A DNA stretch of 12,041 bases from the NCBI GenBank assembly GCA_028706835.1, contig JAQTVL010000065.1, positions 1 to 12,041 of the forward strand, in the 5' to 3' direction. The position numbers and the translations under genes are program-made. The number at the start of each line of letters is the position of its first letter. Within the stretch, counting starts at the first letter, position 1. The DNA comes from Phycisphaerae bacterium (GTDB lineage Bacteria > Planctomycetota > Phycisphaerae > JAJVII01). Below, piece after piece: positions 1 through 5,796 of the stretch. The notes below the pieces were generated by a model. That model worked only from the letters and a program-made list of their open reading frames with translations, was not told where the DNA came from and did not search any database.

Positions 1-2899
1 GATACTCCTTGACCATCGCCAATGCCTTGCGCGGGCTGGAGGCTGACAGCACCGAGTAGCCGCAGTGTTGCAGCGTCTGAACCAGCATCCGCCGGATGGC
101 GGGTTCGTCCTCGACGACCAGGACCGTTCCGTCGCCGTGCGACAGCCGGCCGATCCGCGGGGCGACGGCCTGCGACGCCGTGGGCGCGTCGACCACGGGG
201 AAGTACATCCGCATGGTGGTCCCCCGGCCGGGGCGGGTCTCGACCGTGATGTGGCCGTTGGACTGCTTGAGGAACCCGTAGACCATGGCCAGGCCCAAGC
301 CGGTGCCCTGCCCGGCCGGCTTGGTCGTGAAGAACGGGTCGAAGACTTGTTTCGCGGTGTCGGCGTCCATGCCGCAGCCGGTGTCGCGGACGGCCACCAT
401 CACGTGCGGCCCCGGGCTCGCCCCGACGTTCTCGCTGACGAACGCCTCGTCGAGATCGACGTTGCCGGTCTCAATCGCCAGCCGGCCGCCGGTGGGCATC
501 GCGTCGCGCGAGTTGACCACCAGGTTCACGATCGCCTCCTGGAACTGCGCCACATCCACCTTCGCGTGCCGCAGGTCGTCCGCCGTCGCCACCGTCAGCC
601 GAACGTCCTCGCCGATCAGCCGGGTGAGCGACTTGGCCATGTCCGACAGGATGCTGTTGAGGTTGACGACCTCCGGGCGGAGGATCTGCTTTCGGCTGAA
701 CGACAGCAGCTCGTTGGTGAGGTTGGCGGAGCGTTCCGTCGCCTTGAGGATTTCCTGCACATACTCGCGAGCCCGGCCGGACACCATCGACAGGTGCAGC
801 ATCATCTCGCTGTAGCCGCGGATGACGGTGAGGTGATTGCGGAAGTCGTGGGCGACGCCCCCAGCCAGCAGCCCGACAGCCTCGAGCTTCTGGGCCTGGC
901 GAAGCTGCTGCTCCCTGCGGATGGTCTCGGTCATGTCGTTGCCGATGGACAACACGCCCACCAGTTCGCCGCGGCCGTCATAGATTTCGCGGTTGGTCCA
1001 GGCGACCCACACGCGGCGGCCGTCCCTGGTCATGTTCTCGTTGGCGTTGATGTGATAGTCGCCGGGCCTGTCGGTGATGCGGGCGATCAGCGACTTCAGG
1101 TCGCGCCCGGAGGATTCGACCTCCGGCACGATCGTGCCGACGACGTTGCGCCCCAGGATTTCCTCTTGCCGGTAGCCGAAGAACTTCTGGGCAAACTCGT
1201 TGATGAAGATCAGGTTCCCCTGGCGGTCCATCTTCAGGATGATGCTGTTGGCGTTCTCCACCAGCTCGCGATACTTCTCCTCGCTCTGGCGCAGCGCCTG
1301 CTCGGCCATCTCGCGGGCGTCCTCGGCGCGCTGCCGGTCCAGCCTGGCCCGCAGCGACGTGACGCCGAACGACAGGTCGGCGGCCAGTTCGGTCAGCAGT
1401 TGAACCTCCGCGGCGTCGAACGCCCGGGCGCGGTGGGAGCAGATATTGATCGCGCCGAAAGCCCGGCGATCCGGGCGATCCGCCGACGCCGGGGCGTCGG
1501 CCAGCAGCGGAACCGTGATGCTTGACGCGTAGCCGCGCGCCAGCGCCGCCTCGCGCCACGGCGCGAACTTCGGATCCGTCGCGATGTCATCGACGATGAC
1601 CGACAGGCCGGTCCGAATCGCCGACCCGGTCGGCCCCTGCCCGCGAGGCGTATCGGCCCAGGTGATCTTCGCCTGGCTCACGTAGCCGTTCTCGCGCCCG
1701 GCCACCGCTGCGGGGCGAACTGTGCGATCGGCGTCGTCCTCGGCGAAACCAACCCAGGCCAGGCGATAGCCGGCCACCCCAACGATGATGCGGCATACCT
1801 CGTGCAGCATTTCCGGTTCGCTGGTGGCGTGCATGAGGGCCTGGCGGCATTCGGTCATGGCCTTGAGGCAGCGGTTGGCGTCGAGGATTTCCTCCTCGGC
1901 GTCCTTGCGATCGGTGATGTCGCGCGAGATGCCATAAAGCCCGACGATTTGGCCCCGGTTGTTGCGGATCGGCCCCTTGGTCGACAGGAACGTCCGCGTG
2001 GTCGCGCCGCGGGTCACGGCTTCCTCTCGCACAACGTTGCGGCCTTGCTCGAGCACCTCGCGATCCGCCGCCTGGAGTTCGTCAGCGTCCGCCGGCGGAA
2101 GCAGGGCCCGGTCGTCGCGACCGACGAGTTCCTCGAGGTCCCGGCCGAGCTCCCGGCAGGCGGCGCGGTTGGCCATCAGGTATCGCCCGTTGCGGTCCTT
2201 CACAAACACCAGATCGTCGGTGCCGCCGATGATCGCCTGGAGCAGGCGATAGCTGTCGTGCATCGCCTTTTCCGCCCGCCGCCGGTCGGTGATATCGCGA
2301 GTATAGAGGTTCACGTAGGGCCCCTGCTCGATCGGGGCGAAAGTGACCAGGAAAGTCGAATGGCCGGCGCGAATCTCGGCTTCGATCGGCTCGCCGCCCT
2401 CCAGGGCTCGCAGCGAAAGCCGGACCAGTTCGTCGGGCAGCGCTTCGCCGGCCCCGATGCCCCACGCGACGGGCAACGCCCGGCGGGCAGCCTGGTTGGC
2501 GTACAGGACCCGTCCAGCCGGCCCGACGCGGAGCACGGGGTTCGGATTCTCCGCCTCCAGCCGGGCGAGCGACTCCGCTTCACGCTGAGCGTGGCGGCGG
2601 CCAGCCTCGACCTGGCGCAGGCTGCGGAGGGCGACGCGGTGCTGCCGGGCGATAAGCAGTCCGCAGACGATCAGGCCGATGGCCAGGGCGGGAGCGATGA
2701 ACGCGCAGGTCCAGTCGACGGCCCGCGGGCACAGGCCGAACGTCCATGCAGCCAACGACGCCACGCCGAGCGCCACGGAGGCGCCGCCGCAGGCCGTCGC
2801 CAGCCGCACGGAATGTGCGACTCGCGCCCGCCGCGGCGACAAGCCCGGCACGCCGACAATCCCATCCGTGGGGGGCCGATTGGAGACAGACGCACACAT
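1..2899 (-). CDS. Hybrid sensor histidine kinase (PAS-PAS-GAF-PAS-HisKA-HATPase-REC), C-terminus cut by window edge
   Basis: Two-component hybrid kinase, expected to autophosphorylate on a histidine and pass the phosphate to its own receiver domain. Reading the minus strand from the ATG at 2899 gives 966 uninterrupted codons to the left edge. Two hydrophobic stretches (about residues 37-57 and 65-84) are separated by only a short loop, so little is exposed outside the membrane. PAS-like segments lie at about 115-205, 215-333 (ending in the typical SRDITDRKDAEEEI) and 535-660; a GAF domain lies at about 345-515. The HisKA H-box reads GGVAHDFRNHL with the phospho-acceptor His at 684. The HATPase shows an N-box (NLVVNSRDAMPTGG, about 792), G1 (DTGCGM, 839), F-box (FDPFFTTKP) and G2 (GQGTGLGLAM). 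A receiver domain begins at about 925 with the acidic pair in VVEDEP (930-932); its phospho-acceptor Asp lies beyond the window. The open frame continues upstream of 2899 to a TAG near 3027 without another ATG; the ribosome site is weak. The stimulus is unknown. Confidence 0.93.
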   Translation of the reverse strand, partial: MCASVSNRPPTDGIVGVPGLSPRRARVAHSVRLATACGGASVALGVASLAAWTFGLCPRAVDWTCAFIAPALAIGLIVCGLLIARQHRVALRSLRQVEAGRRHAQREAESLARLEAENPNPVLRVGPAGRVLYANQAARRALPVAWGIGAGEALPDELVRLSLRALEGGEPIEAEIRAGHSTFLVTFAPIEQGPYVNLYTRDITDRRRAEKAMHDSYRLLQAIIGGTDDLVFVKDRNGRYLMANRAACRELGRDLEELVGRDDRALLPPADADELQAADREVLEQGRNVVREEAVTRGATTRTFLSTKGPIRNNRGQIVGLYGISRDITDRKDAEEEILDANRCLKAMTECRQALMHATSEPEMLHEVCRIIVGVAGYRLAWVGFAEDDADRTVRPAAVAGRENGYVSQAKITWADTPRGQGPTGSAIRTGLSVIVDDIATDPKFAPWREAALARGYASSITVPLLADAPASADRPDRRAFGAINICSHRARAFDAAEVQLLTELAADLSFGVTSLRARLDRQRAEDAREMAEQALRQSEEKYRELVENANSIILKMDRQGNLIFINEFAQKFFGYRQEEILGRNVVGTIVPEVESSGRDLKSLIARITDRPGDYHINANENMTRDGRRVWVAWTNREIYDGRGELVGVLSIGNDMTETIRREQQLRQAQKLEAVGLLAGGVAHDFRNHLTVIRGYSEMMLHLSMVSGRAREYVQEILKATERSANLTNELLSFSRKQILRPEVVNLNSILSDMAKSLTRLIGEDVRLTVATADDLRHAKVDVAQFQEAIVNLVVNSRDAMPTGGRLAIETGNVDLDEAFVSENVGASPGPHVMVAVRDTGCGMDADTAKQVFDPFFTTKPAGQGTGLGLAMVYGFLKQSNGHITVETRPGRGTTMRMYFPVVDAPTASQAVAPRIGRLSHGDGTVLVVEDEPAIRRMLVQTLQHCGYSVLSASSPRKALAMVKEY

Positions 2900-3024
2900 A
2901 GGCGCTCGCTTCTTGCACGTGACTGCAAGCAGTCGCTCGCCGCACAAACCCCTGTGCTTCGGATCGGCCAAACCCAGCGTAGAAAACGCAGCGACGTGTT
3001 CGGCCCGAATCCCGGTGTACGTCA

Positions 3025-3053
3025 ACTATAGCCCGGATTTGGCGACAGGCCAA
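3025..3053 (-). promoter_or_regulatory. Candidate sigma-70-type promoter for the histidine kinase gene
   Basis: On the minus strand, TTGGCC (3053-3048; 4 of 6 to consensus) and TATAGT (3030-3025; 5 of 6) are separated by exactly 17 bases. Transcription would begin near 3018, leaving a leader of about 120 bases before the ATG at 2899. Based on motif and spacing only. Confidence 0.4.
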
Positions 3054-3062
3054 TTATCGGGC
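3031..3062. promoter_or_regulatory. Compound inverted repeat within the candidate kinase promoter
   Basis: Outer arms GCCCG (3031-3035) and CGGGC (3058-3062) enclose inner arms TTGGC (3039-3043) and GCCAA (3049-3053) around a 5-base centre. The dyad fills the spacer and covers the -35 of the candidate kinase promoter, which is where an operator would act. No T-run follows on either strand, so it does not look like a terminator. It could also be chance in GC-rich DNA. Confidence 0.3.
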
Positions 3063-3331
3063 CTCAAATCGCCGCATTTTGCGCGGACGCATTTCTGGCT
3101 GGAGAAAAGATGGGGCGAATGCGCAAACTGGTGATGTACGACCGCTCACAAGAACTCTGGGGTTCCGGCGCTCTGTCGCGGATAAGATGGTGGATTGGGC
3201 GCCATGCCTGCGACGGTCCCGGGTTACCAGCCCTGATCCCGGATACGCTGCCCGACAGCGATGAACTGCATTAATCAGCGACCGGGGTAAGACACGGCGG
3301 CAGACTTGCGAACTGAAAACTGTCACGGCCC

Positions 3332-3361
3332 TTGATCGTCTGCCCCAAGGTCTGATATAGT
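3332..3361 (+). promoter_or_regulatory. Candidate sigma-70-type promoter for the restriction-modification operon
   Basis: TTGATC (3332-3337; 4 of 6 to consensus), an 18-base spacer and TATAGT (3356-3361; 5 of 6) lie just before the methyltransferase gene. Initiation would fall near 3368, almost on top of the GGAG ribosome site at 3369-3372, so the leader would be very short. That closeness is a reason for caution. Confidence 0.35.
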
Positions 3362-3378
3362 CGTCTGCGGAGTAACCC

Positions 3379-4770
3379 ATGAAGAACGCTTTCGCCCTGA
3401 AATCTGCGCAACCCGTCCTGGACTTTCTCCCGCCCGACCCCGGGTTGATGCGCCGCCCTGCCCCCGTCGCCACGCGCAATGGGTCTAAGAACAAGTTGGC
3501 TCCGGGGGACCGCGCCGTTCACGACTGGTACCGCTTTGTGCTTTCATTCCCGCCGCACCTCGTGGCTGAATACGTAACCCGTTTCGGACTCTCCAAGAAG
3601 AGCACCGTTCTTGACCCCTTTTGCGGGACAGGAACCACTCTTGTTGAGTGCAAGAAGCTAGGAATCCCGAGCGTCGGAATAGAAGCCCACCCGATGTCAG
3701 CCATGGCCAGTGCCGTCAAGACTGACTGGGCCATTGAACCGGACGCACTTCTTCAGCACGCCCAAACTATTGCCGAGTGCGCCTCGGCCGAATTGAAAAC
3801 TGCTGGGTTCATCGACGGACCCAACCGTTATAGTCCCGCAACTCGGCTGAACGGGCAATCCGCATTGCTTCGGAATCTCGCGCCAGAAGCCAATAGACTC
3901 CTTCTCACCAATTCGATAAGCCCGATTCCACTTCACAAAAGCCTCACCCTGCTGGAACATATACGCCGACGAGTAGACCCGCACTTCATCCGCCATGAGT
4001 TCATTGCCCTCGCATCCGCCCTAGTCCAAGACATAAGCAACCTTCACTTTGGACCCGAGGTAGGCGTTACCGCCCCCAAGACGGACGTTCCCGTCATTGC
4101 CCCTTGGCTTTCTCGCATTCAGGCAATCGCTCAAGATGCCCGTACGTTGCAGGCCCGCAAACGGACCCGCTCGAAAGTAATTCAAGGCGATTCCCGGACG
4201 GTAATCGACAAGTTGTCCGACCAATCAATAGACGCCGTCATTACGTCCCCGCCATATCCCAACGAGAAGGACTACACGCGGACAACCCGTCTGGAGTCTG
4301 TGATCCTAGGTCTCATCCGCGACAAGACCGAACTTCGGAAGTACAAGCAGGATCTGATTCGGTCAAATACTCGTAATGTTTACCGCGCCGACGATGACGA
4401 CACGTGGGTCGTCGAACATCCTGAAATCAGGCGCATTGCCGCCGAAATAGAGCGACGCCGCATTGCGCTTGGCAAGACAAGTGGTTTCGAACGTATGTAT
4501 CACAGAGTCACGAAACTCTATTTTGGCGGCATGGCCAAACACTTTGCGGGGCTCAGGCAGGTACTACGTCCGGGCGCTCAACTCGCCTACGTAGTCGGGG
4601 ACCAAGCGTCTTATCTCCGGGTCATGATAAGAACAGGTTCGCTACTGGCCGAGATCGCCTCGTCGTTAGGGTACGAACTGGTGGGCATTGACCTTTTCAG
4701 AACAAGACTAGCCACGGCGACGCGCGAGCAATTGCGCGAAGAAGTAGTCGTGTTGAGGTGGCCTGGGTAA
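3379..4770 (+). CDS. DNA amino-methyltransferase (probably N4-cytosine) of a restriction-modification pair
   Basis: The gene encodes 463 residues and starts at an ATG six bases after GGAG (3369-3372). It is an S-adenosylmethionine-dependent DNA methyltransferase expected to protect host sites from the endonuclease encoded next. The cofactor motif I is VLDPFCGTGTTLVE (about 77-90), followed by an acidic motif II residue in GIEAHP (E102). A motif III-like QGDSR lies at 269-273 and the catalytic motif IV is TSPPY at 289-293. The LRPGAQLAYVVGD stretch (396-408) matches the later fold strands. A serine before PPY is typical of N4-cytosine enzymes, though N6-adenine activity cannot be excluded. Motif I precedes motif IV with about 200 residues between them, the reverse of the common beta-class order; this stretch may include target recognition. 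The conserved-looking tail after PPY (PNEKDYTRTTRLE, then RSNTRNVY) resembles DNA methylase families found in defence loci. GC content is lower than in the flanking genes. The recognition sequence is unknown. Confidence 0.88.
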   Translation: MKNAFALKSAQPVLDFLPPDPGLMRRPAPVATRNGSKNKLAPGDRAVHDWYRFVLSFPPHLVAEYVTRFGLSKKSTVLDPFCGTGTTLVECKKLGIPSVGIEAHPMSAMASAVKTDWAIEPDALLQHAQTIAECASAELKTAGFIDGPNRYSPATRLNGQSALLRNLAPEANRLLLTNSISPIPLHKSLTLLEHIRRRVDPHFIRHEFIALASALVQDISNLHFGPEVGVTAPKTDVPVIAPWLSRIQAIAQDARTLQARKRTRSKVIQGDSRTVIDKLSDQSIDAVITSPPYPNEKDYTRTTRLESVILGLIRDKTELRKYKQDLIRSNTRNVYRADDDDTWVVEHPEIRRIAAEIERRRIALGKTSGFERMYHRVTKLYFGGMAKHFAGLRQVLRPGAQLAYVVGDQASYLRVMIRTGSLLAEIASSLGYELVGIDLFRTRLATATREQLREEVVVLRWPG

Positions 4771-4783
4771 GAACACCCCGCGC

Positions 4784-4788
4784 AGGAG
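4784..4788 (+). promoter_or_regulatory. Ribosome binding site that fixes the TTG start of the endonuclease gene
   Basis: AGGAG lies seven bases before TTG at 4796, in the 25-base gap after the methyltransferase stop. The next in-frame ATG (4826) has no comparable site, so TTG is the preferred start. Confidence 0.75.
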
Positions 4789-4795
4789 CAAACCT

Positions 4796-5662
4796 TTGCC
4801 AAGCGAAAAAACGCCCGTAATCGAAATGCTATTCGACAAGCGGTGGAATCCCAAGAGCAAAGCTCTTTCCTGCCGTCTCGTAACGCTCGAGGATGTCTCT
4901 CAGGCTATTGATGCTTACAATCTGACAGTCTCCGACGAGCGTAAGTTGAGTACCCGCAATCCGGCCAATTTCTTCAAGGATTTTATCCGCCAACGTAAAG
5001 CCGCTAACCGAAATTGGCCGAAATCCGTCTTTTCAAAAGGATACGCGGCCCGGCAGAGGACCGGGAACAACGCATGTTTTGAATTCATCCCCGTGACAAC
5101 CGGTCAGATCGAACCATTCCCGGAGCACATTAACGGCCCAACCCCGAGCGCACCTCGCCACCAAATTGAAAGCGCCAGTTTGCCGTTAGCTTCCCGGCGA
5201 CTCGGCCGAGCGGATGAGCCTTGGCTGGTTCAAGTCCTTATCCGGCTCCGCGTGATCGAGACGCATCTTGCTTTGGCATCGAACCGGCAGATTCTGCACC
5301 TCGACCACCTGCAAATGAACGTCAAGTTGCGTAAGGCGGAAATCGACGCCATCTTCCTTGCCACCGAGCAAGTTGGCGACAAGACATTGCAGGAGTTGAT
5401 CGTTTGCTGCGAGGCAAAGGGGCGTAAGGACGACATCTTGACGGACCAGATCGTCCGACAAGTCCAAGCCATTTTCGATCTATCGGAGTTTTCCCAGCCT
5501 TACGTGTTGCCTATAGCCGTCAAAGCTATCGCCCCTTCCGAGGTCTACGTCGTCGAATTCGACGCTGTTCCCTGCGAAGATGCTGCCACCCTCGACGTCT
5601 TGACGGTCAACAACACAGCAGACTACGTCCTTACCCCTGCTGTCCCGGGAATAGGTGAATGA
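4796..5662 (+). CDS. Putative type II restriction endonuclease, PD-(D/E)XK fold
   Basis: The gene encodes 288 residues with a TTG start supported by AGGAG seven bases upstream. It is probably the endonuclease partner of the preceding methyltransferase, since the genes are 25 bases apart on the same strand. The candidate active site is in the C-terminal half: AEIDAIF supplies Asp184 and, after a strand, LIVCCEAKG supplies Glu206-x-Lys208, the D...ExK pattern of PD-(D/E)XK nucleases. A following helix with DQIVRQVQAI (217-226) carries the glutamines often seen at the end of this fold. A possible preceding acidic residue is E155 in VIETHLAL. The N-terminal 100 residues (basic, rich in Arg, Lys and Asn, including FFKDFIRQRKAANRNW) could bind DNA. 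No helicase or ATPase motif is present, which argues for type II rather than I or III. I do not recognise the subfamily, and function rests on the motif plus context. One hand-counted line (5461-5520) is 48% GC. Confidence 0.7.
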   Translation: MPSEKTPVIEMLFDKRWNPKSKALSCRLVTLEDVSQAIDAYNLTVSDERKLSTRNPANFFKDFIRQRKAANRNWPKSVFSKGYAARQRTGNNACFEFIPVTTGQIEPFPEHINGPTPSAPRHQIESASLPLASRRLGRADEPWLVQVLIRLRVIETHLALASNRQILHLDHLQMNVKLRKAEIDAIFLATEQVGDKTLQELIVCCEAKGRKDDILTDQIVRQVQAIFDLSEFSQPYVLPIAVKAIAPSEVYVVEFDAVPCEDAATLDVLTVNNTADYVLTPAVPGIGE

Positions 5663-5718
5663 AAGCCTGGAAATCGGTGGGAATCTGGGGCACCATCTTC
5701 AATTCGGTAGGCTAGTCC

Positions 5719-5724
5719 GATAAT
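5719..5724 (+). promoter_or_regulatory. Possible -10 element ahead of the TPR operon
   Basis: GATAAT (5 of 6 to TATAAT) lies in a local AT-rich patch after the endonuclease stop. No good -35 hexamer sits 16-18 bases upstream (TCTTCA at 17 bases matches only 3 of 6). It is therefore a weak candidate for an independent promoter, and read-through from the upstream genes is possible. Confidence 0.22.
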
Positions 5725-5731
5725 ATCATTT

Positions 5732-5746
5732 TTCGCCGGCGGCGAA
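5732..5746. repeat. Perfect 6-bp dyad in the leader of the TPR operon
   Basis: TTCGCC, a GGC centre and GGCGAA form a perfect inverted repeat in the 134-base gap between the endonuclease stop and the GTG start at 5797. No T-run follows on the plus strand and an A-run follows on the minus strand, so a standard intrinsic terminator is unlikely. It could be a leader hairpin or a protein-binding site. Confidence 0.4.
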
Positions 5747-5783
5747 TGCACGGGCCGACGGAGCGATCTTCCCTCTTCCCCGC

Positions 5784-5789
5784 GAGGAG
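5784..5789 (+). promoter_or_regulatory. Ribosome binding site that fixes the GTG start of the first TPR gene
   Basis: GAGGAG lies seven bases before GTG at 5797. This start opens directly into a normal signal peptide, whereas the in-frame ATG at 5746 would put a 17-residue non-hydrophobic extension in front of it and has no such site. Confidence 0.8.
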
Positions 5790-5796
5790 TTGTCCA

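Larger units (their letters stand above)
2900..3378. other. Divergent intergenic region between the histidine kinase and methyltransferase genes
   Basis: This 479-base stretch carries no supportable gene: the short open frames in it have no ribosome sites and no recognisable protein. It holds candidate promoters for both neighbours (3025-3053 minus, 3332-3361 plus) and a compound dyad at 3031-3062. It also has a small perfect hairpin at 3246-3260, with arms CGCTG/CAGCG and a 5-base loop. I see no tRNA, no attachment-site-like duplication and no terminator with a T-run. Confidence 0.7.

Noticed and set aside
65..1525. A 486-codon plus-strand open frame opposite the kinase gene.
   Set aside because: The minus strand in this stretch encodes the GAF, PAS, HisKA and HATPase motifs without interruption, so this is antisense shadow.
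978..2899. Several overlapping short minus-strand frames suggested that the kinase might be broken by frameshifts.
   Set aside because: Reading the third minus frame from 2899 to base 2 gives 966 codons without a stop and with all motifs in register; the short frames are out-of-frame shadows.
1802..3031. A 409-codon plus-strand open frame opposite the start of the kinase gene.
   Set aside because: The composition is shadow-like, with no domain, and it conflicts with clear PAS domains on the minus strand.
3079..3264. A 61-codon open frame in the divergent intergenic region as a small gene or controller protein.
   Set aside because: There is no convincing ribosome site, no helix-turn-helix pattern and no hydrophobic or other recognisable feature.
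3051..5724. ATTATCGG near 3053-3060 and CCGATAAT near 5717-5724 as inverted repeats bordering the restriction-modification insert.
   Set aside because: Only eight bases match, the flanks do not, and both lie in AT-rich promoter-like patches. Without a mobile-element gene or a target duplication this is best taken as chance.
5726..5746. The dyad next to a T-run as an intrinsic terminator of the restriction-modification operon.
   Set aside because: The T-run comes before the hairpin on the plus strand and reads as an A-run after it on the minus strand, so neither direction fits.
5746..5796. An upstream ATG that would lengthen the first TPR protein by 17 residues.
   Set aside because: It lies inside the dyad, lacks a ribosome site and would put a polar extension ahead of the signal peptide. 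GTG at 5797 has GAGGAG at ideal spacing.
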